A stretch of DNA of 8,654 nucleotides from Actinomycetes bacterium (GCA_030152105.1 JASLIH010000175.1:1-8654); one strand, 5' to 3'; positions 1-6,188 are shown, counted from the first letter of the stretch. The notes: generated by a model not told the origin, from the sequence alone. Numbers and translations are program-made.

Positions 1-3
1 GAC

Positions 4-276
4 GTGACACGAGCTGAGGTGTTGCGCGCGATACAGGAGTACGACCGGGTCGGGCCGGAGGAGTTCTTCTCTGAGCATGGTTTCGCCCCGACCACGACGT
101 ATGACCTGCTCTGGGACGAACGCCGTTATCCGCCGAAAGCAATCTTGGGCACCGCGTATGAATTCGCCACCGGCCGGCGGCTTGCCTCCGGTGATTTCGA
201 GGGCGGCAAGACCGGCGCCGTACGAGTGCTCGGGAACCTAGGATTCACCATCCGCCCGCGACGACCCGCCAGCTAA
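4..276 (+). CDS. Stand-alone ScoMcrA-like N-terminal head-domain protein (90 aa, may be 5'-truncated by window edge)
   Basis: The protein is small and soluble. Its pattern (an AEVLRAIQEYDRVG helix, then EEFFSEHGF, RYPPKAILGTAYEFATG and a GGKTGAVRVLGNLGF tail) matches, from memory, the N-terminal 'head' domain of ScoMcrA-type HNH endonucleases, which cut 5-methylcytosine- or phosphorothioate-modified DNA. Here the domain fills the whole protein: it stops at TAA 274-276 and no HNH motif follows on this strand, so it has no visible nuclease activity. It could be a stand-alone recognition or partner protein, or a remnant. The GTG start at 4 fits the usual start of the domain, but only three bases precede it, so no ribosome-binding site can be judged and an upstream N-terminal part cannot be excluded. 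It converges on the methyltransferase gene. The family call is fairly confident; the role is unknown. Confidence 0.7.
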   Translation: MTRAEVLRAIQEYDRVGPEEFFSEHGFAPTTTYDLLWDERRYPPKAILGTAYEFATGRRLASGDFEGGKTGAVRVLGNLGFTIRPRRPAS

Positions 277-324
277 CTGCCACCTGCTCCGACAGCATCG
301 GGCGGGACGGTGGACCCACGGGCC

Positions 325-348
325 GTGCCGGGCAATCGCCCCCGGCGC
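325..348. terminator. Candidate bidirectional terminator stem-loop between convergent genes
   Basis: GTGCCGGG (325-332) can pair with CCCGGCGC (341-348), giving a stem of eight pairs including one G-U wobble, with an 8-base loop. It lies in the 74-base gap between two converging stop codons (276 on + and 351 on -), where a shared terminator is expected. No T-run follows on either side, which is common in high-GC actinobacteria but weakens the call. Confidence 0.4.
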
Positions 349-350
349 CG

Positions 351-1211
351 CTACCGTGACGCCGCCCCGGACGCGACGAGCAGCTCGCATGGGCCGACGA
401 AGCCGCCGTCGCCCTCGAAGGGGGCGAGTGCGTCCCCGATCTCGTCCCAGACGCTCTCGCGCTCTCCCGCCGGCACGCCGACGAGCATCTGGTGGAGGGC
501 GCCGAAGGACTCTCGCTCGAAGCGGACGCATTCCGCGGCCGAGGGCAGCCGCAGCGGTGCGTCCACGGCCTCGACCGAGACGTCGTCGAACCCGGCGGCG
601 GTGAGGGCCTGCTCGAGCACGCCGGGACGGCCGAGGCTGAACGGTCCGGGCTGGCCGGGGAGTGGTGGGGGTAGGTTGGCGCGGCGGCGGATGATCGACA
701 CGGGGATCGAGAAGAACTCGTTGCGCTCGGCCGTGGAGTACACGACGGCCGCGATGCGGCCGCCGGGCCGCAGCGCCCGGCGCATTCCGACGAGTGCCCG
801 CTGCTGGTCAGGAAAGTAGATCAGGCCCACCCGGGAGACGACGGCGTCGAACGAGCCAGGATCGAGGACATCCAGCGTCTCGCCGTCGACCTCGAGCGTC
901 TCGACGTTGCCGAGGCCCGCCTCGGCGGCTGCCTTCGCCGCGTAGGTGAGGATCGTCGGGGAGATGTCGGTGGCGAGAACCCGGCCGCCGGGCCCGACCC
1001 GTCGGGCGGCGAGGATCGTCTGCCCGCCGGCGCCGGCGGCGACGTCCAGCACGCGGCTGCCCGGGCCGACCCTCGCGGCATCCAGCATCCGCTCGGTGGC
1101 TTCGCCGAGCCATGCCTCCAGGGTCGGCCCCCAGCGGTCCCACGCGCCGGCCGCGTCCTCCCACTGCTGCCGGGTGGTGATCTTGTACTGCTTCGGATCG
1201 AAGGTGGTCAT
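351..1211 (-). CDS. Class I SAM-dependent methyltransferase (UbiE/COQ5-like fold), 286 aa
   Basis: This is a cytoplasmic small-molecule-type methyltransferase using S-adenosylmethionine; its substrate cannot be read from the sequence. The Rossmann-fold signature is clear: motif I VLDVAAGAGGQT at residues 54-65, the acidic residue after strand 2 (LATDIS, D82) that usually holds the SAM ribose, a FDAVVSRVGLIYF motif-IV stretch, and a RALRPGGRIA motif before strand 5. The N-terminal QWEDAAGAWDRWGP segment resembles the helical lid of UbiE-like enzymes. The reading frame is open further upstream, but ATG 1209-1211 is chosen because a GGGAGGT Shine-Dalgarno sits 4 nt before it (1216-1222) and the domain begins right there; translation beyond it runs into the regulatory gap. 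The gene is divergent from the AAA-ATPase regulator and shares its operator-like intergenic region, so co-regulation or autoregulated control is likely. The family assignment is secure; the pathway is not. Confidence 0.93.
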   Translation of the reverse strand: MTTFDPKQYKITTRQQWEDAAGAWDRWGPTLEAWLGEATERMLDAARVGPGSRVLDVAAGAGGQTILAARRVGPGGRVLATDISPTILTYAAKAAAEAGLGNVETLEVDGETLDVLDPGSFDAVVSRVGLIYFPDQQRALVGMRRALRPGGRIAAVVYSTAERNEFFSIPVSIIRRRANLPPPLPGQPGPFSLGRPGVLEQALTAAGFDDVSVEAVDAPLRLPSAAECVRFERESFGALHQMLVGVPAGERESVWDEIGDALAPFEGDGGFVGPCELLVASGAASR

Positions 1212-1215
1212 CGAT

Positions 1216-1222
1216 ACCTCCC
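1216..1222 (-). promoter_or_regulatory. Ribosome-binding site deciding the methyltransferase start
   Basis: On the minus strand GGGAGGT lies 4 nt before ATG 1211-1209. It supports the short form of the methyltransferase over the longer open frame that extends upstream through the divergent promoter region and into the opposite gene. Confidence 0.75.
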
Positions 1223-1252
1223 GGTGTCGCAGGGGCTGTCGTCCAACCTGGA

Positions 1253-1307
1253 GGCGCCAGAATCTGGCGCCGTCCGCCAGATCCATGTCTGGCACATCGC
1301 CAGATCC
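1253..1307. promoter_or_regulatory. Operator-like array of five GCCAGA/TCTGGC half-sites in a divergent intergenic region
   Basis: GCCAGA occurs at 1256-1261, 1276-1281 and 1299-1304, and its reverse complement TCTGGC at 1263-1268 and 1288-1293. The first pair forms a perfect 19-bp palindrome, GGCGCCAGA-A-TCTGGCGCC (1253-1271). The second pair is a dyad of 6-base arms separated by 6 bases. The 10-mer CGCCAGATCC is repeated directly at 1275-1284 and 1298-1307, 23 bp apart, about two helical turns. The array fills the centre of the 115-base gap between the diverging methyltransferase and ATPase genes and ends 19 bases before the chosen ATPase start. This is the typical form of a multi-site operator for a dimeric DNA-binding protein. 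No clear -35/-10 boxes were recognised. The binding protein is unknown; the adjacent ATPase is a candidate. Confidence 0.65.
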
Positions 1308-1326
1308 TGAGTTGCACAATGGTGCG

Positions 1327-4300
1327 ATGTCTTCCAAGGACCAGCGGGGGGAGCTCTTCGTCGGCCGCGAGCGGCCGCGGCAGCGGCTGCTCGCCGTCTT
1401 GGGCGATGCGCTCGCGGGACGGATGCGGCTGGCGATGGTGAGCGGGGAGGCCGGCATCGGCAAGACAGCCCTCGTGGCGGTCGTCGCCGGCGACGCCTCG
1501 GACCACGCGGCGGTGTGCTGGGGCACGTGCTGGCACGGCGCTGGCGTGCCCGGATACTGGCCATGGACACAGGCGCTCGACGCGCTCGCCGCCGCTGTGG
1601 GCCGGGACGTCGCCGCCCAGCTGGCCGGCGAGGACAGGGACCTGCTGGCGACCATCGTCCCCGCCCTCGGCCCGGCTACCGACCTCTGTGACCAGAGGAC
1701 GTTCCCGCTGTTCGACGCCACGGCTCGCTGGCTCGCATCGGCCGCGCGCCGACGCCCTGCCGTCGTGGTGCTCGACGATCTCCATTGGGCTGACCAGTCG
1801 TCGCTGGCGCTGCTGGACTTCCTCGCCAGCGCACGGCTGGAGGCCCCCCTCCTGATCGTCGGCGCCTACCGCGACGAGGAGCTCGAGCCCGCGACACGGG
1901 ACGTGGTGGCGGGCCTTGCATCCCGAACCGAGCACCTCCACCTCGAGGGCCTGAACGAACCGGAAGTGATGGCACTCGTGGCGGGCGTCGCCGGAGCGGA
2001 ACGTTCCGAGCGCTGGGCGGCCGACATCCATCGCCGGACCGGCGGTCACCCATTCTTCGTCCAGGAGATGGCCCACCTCCTCGACACCGCGAGCGACGCG
2101 GCTGGCATGCCGTCCGTGGTCCGGGACGCGATCGAGCAGCGCTTGACCCGTCTGCCTGAGCGGGCGCGCGCCGTGATGGACGCCGCCGCCGTCGAGGGCA
2201 ATGAGATTTCCGCCGCCGTGCTCGCCGACGCCCTCGCCATGGAGGTCGACGAGGTCGACGAGGACATCGGTCTGGCGCTCCGGGCCGGGGTGCTGCAACG
2301 CACGCCCGCGGCGACGCTTCGGTTCACCCACGACCTGGTACGGGAGGCCTTGTACACCGCGCTCGCTCCCTCCAAACGAGTCGCCCTCCATCGCCGGATC
2401 GCGGTGGCGCTCGAACACCTGGCTGACCAAGGCGGCAATGTCACGGCCGCGGAGGTGGCCCAGCACTACGCCCGCTCGGCCCCGGCCGGGAGCGCCGACG
2501 GCGTCTTGAAGTGGGCGCTCGCGGCGGCGGAAGCGGACCTTGCGCGCCTGGCGTTCGCCGAGGCGGCCGGCCACCTCACCCGCGCTCGGCTGGCGCTGAC
2601 GCATGCCGGCATCGTCCTCCCCGAGCCCGCGCGCGTAGATCTGCTGGTCGCCGAGGCGGAAGCCCTGGCCAGGGCGGGCGAACCCGACCGCGCCAGAGAG
2701 CTGCTGGTGCGTGCACGGGGCCACGCCGAAGCCTGCGGGGATCCCGCCAGGATCGGGGCCGTCGCCTTCGGGCTGCAGCACCTGGGGGCCCGGTTCGCGA
2801 TGCGGCGTCATGACGTGATCGAGCCGCTCGAAGCGGCACGGCAGGCGGTCGCAGGTCGCGACACCTCGCTCGAGGCCCAGCTCACAGCCGCCATGGCTCG
2901 AGAGCTCCAGCACTCGGTTCCGCACGACCGGCCCCGCGCCCATCCCCTGAGCGAGCAGGCGCTGCAGCTCGCCTGGCAGGCCGACGACCCGACTGCCCTC
3001 CTTGCCTGCCTCCTGGCCCGCCACGATGTGCTGTGGACCCCGGGCACCGCCCAGGAACGGCTCGGCCTGGCCCGCGACATCGTCAGGATCGCCGAACGGC
3101 TGGGTGATGAAGAGCGGCGAGCGGAGGGATTGCTGCTCATCGCCAATGCCCTCCTCGAAACCGGTTCGCCCGCATTCCGGCCTGCCCTGGACGCCTATCT
3201 CGCCGCTGCCGAGGCCATGGGCCAACCTCGTTTCCGCTACCTCGCACTCACCAGGCGGGCGGCACTCGAGTTGCTGGACGGCAGGCTCGGCGAGGCTGCG
3301 CAGCTCATCGAGGAGGCGGCCCGGCTGGGTGAGCGCATCCGGGAGCCCGACACCGGGAACGTGCGCATGTCCCAGCGGCTCGAGCTGGTTCGAGCCCAGG
3401 GCGATGCCGACGCGCAACGGGCCTTCGCAGGCGAGGCTGTGCGCTGGTGGATCGGCGCGCCGGTGCACGCCCACGCCGTCGCCGCTGGCTTCATGGCCCG
3501 GGCCGGCGACCTCGACGCCGCCCGACGTGAGGTCGACATCGTGCTCGAGCTCGGCGCCTGGCAGGCCGACCGCTCCTATCTGTGGTCGGTGTTCGTCGGC
3601 AATCTCACCGACGCGGCGGTCCGGCTCGAGGATGCCGAACTGTGCGCCCGCATCCTGGATGAGTTCCGTCCGGTCACATCGTCGTGTGGCGTCAATGGAG
3701 CCGTCGTCGCCTTTGCGGGCAGTCATGCCCACTTCGCGGGGATCGCCGCGACGTCGCTCGGCCGGGACGAGGAGGCGCGCGCGCTGCTCGAGCAGGCTGT
3801 GGCCGTCCACGCCCGGCTTGGCGCGAGGGTGTGGGAGGCCGCCAGCGGCGATGCCCTACGCGCCCTTGCCCCCATGTCACCGTCCGCGGTTGGCGGTCAC
3901 CACCAGCATGCCGCGCTCCGGCGGGAGCAGCGCGTGTGGACTGTCACCTGCGGGCCGGAGATGGCCACCGTGCCCGACAGCAAGGGATGGCGCGACCTGG
4001 CCGTGCTGCTCAGCCGTCCGGACAGGGACGTTCATGTGCTGGAGCTCGCCCAGGCGCTCGTCCAGGACGCCTCGGCCGGCGCCGTGACCGACAGGACCGC
4101 GATCGACGCATACCGGCACCGGCTCGTCGAGCTCGAGCAGGACCGGGCGGAGGCGGAGCGCGACAACGATCCCGAGCGCCTCCACCTGATCGACAACGAA
4201 CACGAGGCCGTGCTCGCCCAGCTCAAGAGCGCGACAGGTCTCTCAGGGCGGCAACGGCAGCTCGGGACGACCGCGAGCGAGCGGGCCCGCAAGGCGGTGA

Positions 4301-4440
4301 GCGCAAGGATCCGCGACGCCATCCGCCGTCTCGAGCCATCCGCCCCCGAACTCGCCGCCCACCTCGACCGCGCCGTCATCACGGGCACGTGGTGCCGCTA
4401 CCGGTCCCAGGGAGCACCCTCCTGGCAGATCAGCTGGTGA
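1327..4440 (+). CDS. Large AAA-ATPase/TPR-type transcriptional regulator-like protein (1037 aa) with coiled-coil/winged-helix-like C-terminus
   Basis: This is a STAND-like signalling ATPase of the actinobacterial LuxR/AfsR-like architecture. An N-terminal FVGRE box (residues 11-15) opens the AAA_16 domain. Walker A is GEAGIGKT (40-47) and Walker B is VVVLDD followed by LHWAD (146-156). The GYWPWTQAL segment (76-84) is typical of this class. From about residue 380 to 860 the protein is Ala/Leu-rich helical repeats of TPR character, presumably the ligand- or partner-sensing arm. The last 170 residues (about 867-1037) differ from a LuxR HTH: a strand and SKGWRDLAVLLSRP helix (885-898), a charged coiled coil (about 927-968), a VSARIRDAIRRLE helix (991-1003) and a final ITGTWCRYR strand (1018-1026). 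I read this as winged-helix-like, as inference. No good Shine-Dalgarno precedes either ATG 1327 or in-frame ATG 1285; 1327 is preferred because FVGRE normally lies close to the N-terminus. It diverges from the methyltransferase across an operator-like array. Confidence 0.88.
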   Translation: MSSKDQRGELFVGRERPRQRLLAVLGDALAGRMRLAMVSGEAGIGKTALVAVVAGDASDHAAVCWGTCWHGAGVPGYWPWTQALDALAAAVGRDVAAQLAGEDRDLLATIVPALGPATDLCDQRTFPLFDATARWLASAARRRPAVVVLDDLHWADQSSLALLDFLASARLEAPLLIVGAYRDEELEPATRDVVAGLASRTEHLHLEGLNEPEVMALVAGVAGAERSERWAADIHRRTGGHPFFVQEMAHLLDTASDAAGMPSVVRDAIEQRLTRLPERARAVMDAAAVEGNEISAAVLADALAMEVDEVDEDIGLALRAGVLQRTPAATLRFTHDLVREALYTALAPSKRVALHRRIAVALEHLADQGGNVTAAEVAQHYARSAPAGSADGVLKWALAAAEADLARLAFAEAAGHLTRARLALTHAGIVLPEPARVDLLVAEAEALARAGEPDRARELLVRARGHAEACGDPARIGAVAFGLQHLGARFAMRRHDVIEPLEAARQAVAGRDTSLEAQLTAAMARELQHSVPHDRPRAHPLSEQALQLAWQADDPTALLACLLARHDVLWTPGTAQERLGLARDIVRIAERLGDEERRAEGLLLIANALLETGSPAFRPALDAYLAAAEAMGQPRFRYLALTRRAALELLDGRLGEAAQLIEEAARLGERIREPDTGNVRMSQRLELVRAQGDADAQRAFAGEAVRWWIGAPVHAHAVAAGFMARAGDLDAARREVDIVLELGAWQADRSYLWSVFVGNLTDAAVRLEDAELCARILDEFRPVTSSCGVNGAVVAFAGSHAHFAGIAATSLGRDEEARALLEQAVAVHARLGARVWEAASGDALRALAPMSPSAVGGHHQHAALRREQRVWTVTCGPEMATVPDSKGWRDLAVLLSRPDRDVHVLELAQALVQDASAGAVTDRTAIDAYRHRLVELEQDRAEAERDNDPERLHLIDNEHEAVLAQLKSATGLSGRQRQLGTTASERARKAVSARIRDAIRRLEPSAPELAAHLDRAVITGTWCRYRSQGAPSWQISW

Positions 4441-4477
4441 CCACCCCCGGGGCTTCCTGCGGCTATCGGGCTGGTCA
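4438..4477. terminator. Weak candidate terminator hairpin after the ATPase gene
   Basis: TGACCA-C-CCC (4438-4447), starting at the ATPase stop codon, can pair with GGG-C-TGGTCA (4468-4477), nine pairs with one C-C mismatch and a 20-base loop. It lies between convergent stops (4440 on + and 4487 on -). The long loop, mismatch and lack of a T-run make this only a weak candidate. Confidence 0.25.
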
Positions 4478-4486
4478 GAGACTCTC

Positions 4487-4627
4487 CTACGAACCTGGCA
4501 GAGCCCGGCGCTCACCGCTTGTGGGGGTGGCTGGTGACCAGTCGGCCCCGTCGCGGGAGTCGGCGCCGAGGAATCCGCCGACAACGGCGAAGATCACGAC
4601 CGCCGCCACCAAGATCAGCGCTGCCAT
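4487..4627 (-). CDS. Small single-span membrane protein, 46 aa, DSRDG motif
   Basis: This mini-gene encodes a short N-terminus followed at once by a hydrophobic helix (about residues 3-21, AALILVAAVVIFAVVGGFLG) and then a polar tail beginning GADSRDGADW. It has no cleavage site, so a single-span inner-membrane protein with the tail on one face is expected. A DSRDG-x-DW motif after one membrane helix is familiar to me from unnamed small actinobacterial proteins; that is recollection, not a database hit. The start is well supported: AAGGAGG (4635-4641 on the minus strand) sits 7 nt before ATG, inside the last codons of the preceding 42-residue gene. Third positions are G or C in about nine of ten codons over the first 29 codons. 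The gene starts 2 nt after its partner's stop, so translational coupling is likely. The function is unknown. Confidence 0.72.
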   Translation of the reverse strand: MAALILVAAVVIFAVVGGFLGADSRDGADWSPATPTSGERRALPGS

Positions 4628-4629
4628 TG

Positions 4630-4758
4630 TCAGACCTCCTTCTGGCGACGGGCGGCGCGGGCCGCCCGCCCCTTGCGGGCGGCTGCGGCCTGGCGGAGCC
4701 GGGCATCTCTCCGCAGCTCCGCCAGCATGGCGCGGTAGCCCAGGATGGTCATGGCCAT
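4630..4758 (-). CDS. Small basic Arg/Ala-rich protein, 42 aa
   Basis: This is a very short cytoplasmic protein with ten Arg, two Lys and only three acidic residues, so it is strongly basic. It has an N-terminal MTILGYRAMLAELRRD stretch and an Ala/Arg-rich helical tail (residues 20-40). It might bind nucleic acid, acidic lipid or the membrane-protein partner encoded next to it; none of this is shown. Evidence that it is a real gene: TAGGAGG (4764-4770 on the minus strand) lies 5 nt before ATG 4758-4756; 37 of the 41 codons after the start end in G or C; and the stop is followed after 2 nt by the next gene's ATG, whose ribosome-binding site lies within this gene. A second in-frame ATG two codons in is less well placed. 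A leader hairpin overlaps its ribosome-binding site, suggesting translational control. Confidence 0.68.
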   Translation of the reverse strand: MAMTILGYRAMLAELRRDARLRQAAAARKGRAARAARRQKEV

Positions 4759-4766
4759 GGTGTCCT

Positions 4767-4797
4767 CCTACGTTGTCTTCACTGGGACAACCGTAGG
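4767..4797 (-). promoter_or_regulatory. Leader hairpin overlapping the ribosome-binding site of the mini-gene pair
   Basis: On the minus-strand transcript CCTACGGTTGTC (from 4797 to 4786) pairs with GACAACGTAGG (from 4777 to 4767) around an 8-base loop, eleven pairs with one bulged G. The 3' arm ends in GTAGG, which is the first part of the TAGGAGG ribosome-binding site (4770-4764), so the folded form would hide part of it. This is seen in the sequence; a regulatory role is inferred. Confidence 0.5.
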
Positions 4798-4879
4798 TCT
4801 AAGACGGGCGGCCCCACATTGGTCTACTGCCTTAGATCCGCCAGGCAGCCGGCTCATTTCCAGCACTTCTGCCGAGCTT

Positions 4880-4899
4880 CCGCCATGGGCGCCTGGCGG
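4880..4899. terminator. Weak candidate stem-loop downstream of the DUF1345 gene
   Basis: CCGCCA (4880-4885) and TGGCGG (4894-4899) form six perfect pairs around an 8-base loop, about 30 bases beyond the DUF1345 stop on the minus strand. There is no T-run. It could end or slow transcription before the mini-gene pair. The rest of the 169-base gap (4759-4927) holds no recognisable gene; a promoter for the mini-genes would have to lie here, but no clear boxes were found. Confidence 0.22.
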
Positions 4900-4927
4900 C
4901 GGCAGGTGCGACCCGAATGGCCAATGA

Positions 4928-5647
4928 TCAGTGGAGCAGGCCAGCAATGAGGTTGACGGAACCGCCCACGATCACCACGCCGAACAGATACGACAAGAAG
5001 GCGTGGGAGAGCACGGTGGCCCGGATCCGCGGGTCGCGCACCGTGGTGTCCGACACCTGGTAGCACATGCCAATCGTGAAGGCGACATAGGCGAAGTCAC
5101 GGTAGGTCGGCTGCTCCTGCCCATCCGGGTCGCCGAAGGCGATGCCTGCCTTCCCCGACCTGAAGTGGAGGTCGGCATAGCGCAGGGTGTAGACCGTGTT
5201 GACCACCGTCCACGACAGCACGACGGTCAGCACGGCCGCGCCGATGAGCAGCACCCGAAGCGGCCCGCCCTGGCGCCCGGCAAGGTCGAGGGTGAGGACG
5301 ACGCCCAGGAGGCTGGCCACGCTCGCCCCAACCAGCAGCACGGCCGCCGAGCCGCGGGTCTCGTCCTCGCGGGTGGCGATCTGGGCGACGTGGGCGGCGT
5401 CGGCCCGGATGATGATCGGCCAGATGCTCACGAGAAAGGTGAGCGCGGCGGCGTCCCAGCCGGCGACCACGGCCATCCCCCAGGGTACGAACCAGACGAG
5501 CACCACCACCACGGTCAGCCCGATGGAGCTCACGACGACGGCTCGCCGCATCGCCAGGGCGTACCAGCCCAGCCATCGGTGGTACCGCGTCGGTGGCGGG
5601 CTGGTGGTCATCGTGGGAGTGTCGCCGATCGGATCACGCTCTGCCAT
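4928..5647 (-). CDS. DUF1345 family integral membrane protein, 239 aa
   Basis: This is a multi-span inner-membrane protein of unknown biochemical function. Hydrophobic segments are visible at about residues 37-54, 59-80, 101-120 and 135-158 and in the C-terminal part (about 215-236). Family features recalled for DUF1345 are present: SIWPIIIRAD, a cytoplasmic REDETRG loop (93-99), a NTVYTLRYADLHF stretch, and YRDFAYVAFTIGMCYQVSDT. Length matches the family. The start at ATG 5647 overlaps the restored DUF1003 reading frame by 14 nt and is preceded closely by AGGAG (2 nt spacing), an arrangement typical of translational coupling. MTTSPPP at ATG 5611 is an alternative but has no ribosome-binding site. 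As sequenced, the frame is also open all the way from the DUF1003 start at 6133, giving a 401-residue fusion; this depends on an apparent one-base frameshift upstream. Confidence 0.88.
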   Translation of the reverse strand: MAERDPIGDTPTMTTSPPPTRYHRWLGWYALAMRRAVVVSSIGLTVVVVLVWFVPWGMAVVAGWDAAALTFLVSIWPIIIRADAAHVAQIATREDETRGSAAVLLVGASVASLLGVVLTLDLAGRQGGPLRVLLIGAAVLTVVLSWTVVNTVYTLRYADLHFRSGKAGIAFGDPDGQEQPTYRDFAYVAFTIGMCYQVSDTTVRDPRIRATVLSHAFLSYLFGVVIVGGSVNLIAGLLH

Positions 5648-6133
5648 CACTCCTGTCGGCAGGTCGTTGCCCCAGCGCGTTACGGATCGAGCTTCTGGTG
5701 GCCTGCTCGGTGCCGTCCCGGCCGGTGGGTGACCGGGCGGTGTCCATGGCGTGGATGGCCCTGGTGAGCTCCAGGATCTGGTTGGACAGCTGGAGCAGCT
5801 GCTCGTTCTGCGTTCTTCCTGCTGGACGGTCTGCCATTGGTGGTCGGCCAGGACCTGGCGTTTCTCGTCGGCCCGGTTCTGGCTGATCATCACAAAGGTC
5901 GACAGGAAGATCGCCTCCAGCGACACGATCATGGTCAACAGCCCATAGGGATAGTGCTCGACGCCCGACAGGATCCAGACGGCGAACCAGATGACGTGGA
6001 GGTAGACGAACTGCATCGACCCGGCGAAGCGGGTGATCCGGTCGGCGATGCGGTTCTCGAGGCTCTTACGGCGTTGCTCGGCGTGCCGCAGCAGCGCCGG
6101 GTTGGTGGGCATAGGGAGCGGCCGTGCGCTCAT
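5634..6133 (-). CDS. DUF1003 family membrane protein with an apparent -1 frameshift near 5810 (about 166 aa if corrected)
   Basis: The first 108 residues are a clear DUF1003 protein: a LENRIADRITRFAGSMQFVYLHVIWF stretch, two membrane helices (about 41-57 and 64-83) joined by SGVEHYPYG, and the family hallmark SLEAIFLSTFVMISQNR followed by a charged ADEKRQVLADHQWQTVQQEE tail. After R108 the reading frame turns into low-complexity Ser/Pro sequence, whereas the neighbouring frame from 5810 onwards continues QNEQLLQLSNQILELTRAIH, the coiled coil expected for the family, with G or C at the third position of the first 25 codons. A single missing base at 5808-5812 explains this. Corrected, the protein ends at 5634 and overlaps the DUF1345 start by 14 nt. 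The start ATG 6133-6131 has AGGAGG 4 nt upstream. It probably sits in the inner membrane; its function is unknown. The defect may be a sequencing error or a real mutation that fuses it to DUF1345. Confidence 0.8.
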
Positions 6134-6154
6134 GGTTCCTCCTCGGACAAGTTG

Positions 6155-6188
6155 CGCCCCGGGGCCGGTGACGCCGAGCCCCGGGGCG
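6155..6188. terminator. Perfect 11-bp GC stem-loop between the coiled-coil and DUF1003 genes
   Basis: CGCCCCGGGGC (6155-6165) and GCCCCGGGGCG (6178-6188) are perfect reverse complements with a 12-base loop. The structure occupies most of the 74-base gap between the coiled-coil gene's stop and the DUF1003 start. No T-run follows on the minus strand, so it may be a partial terminator, an RNA-stabilising or processing hairpin that gives the first gene higher transcript levels, or an attenuator. It leaves the AGGAGG of DUF1003 (6138-6143) unpaired. Confidence 0.5.

Noticed and set aside
1212..1721. N-terminal extension of the methyltransferase by 170 residues
   Set aside because: The open frame continues upstream only because there are no stops; it would cross the operator array and the start of the divergent ATPase gene, while ATG 1211 has a proper ribosome-binding site and matches the domain start.
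808..3810. A 1000-codon open frame on the minus strand opposite the ATPase gene
   Set aside because: It has no recognisable domain, its composition is Gly/Arg/Glu-rich low complexity, and it overlaps the well-supported ATPase and methyltransferase. Long antisense open frames are expected in DNA with this G/C bias.
4928..6133. A genuine DUF1003-DUF1345 fusion protein of 401 residues
   Set aside because: The linker (about residues 109-162) is frame-shifted DUF1003 tail: the expected QNEQLLQLSNQILELT sequence is intact in the neighbouring frame with ideal codon bias. Two separate genes with one base missing is the simpler reading, though the fusion cannot be fully excluded.
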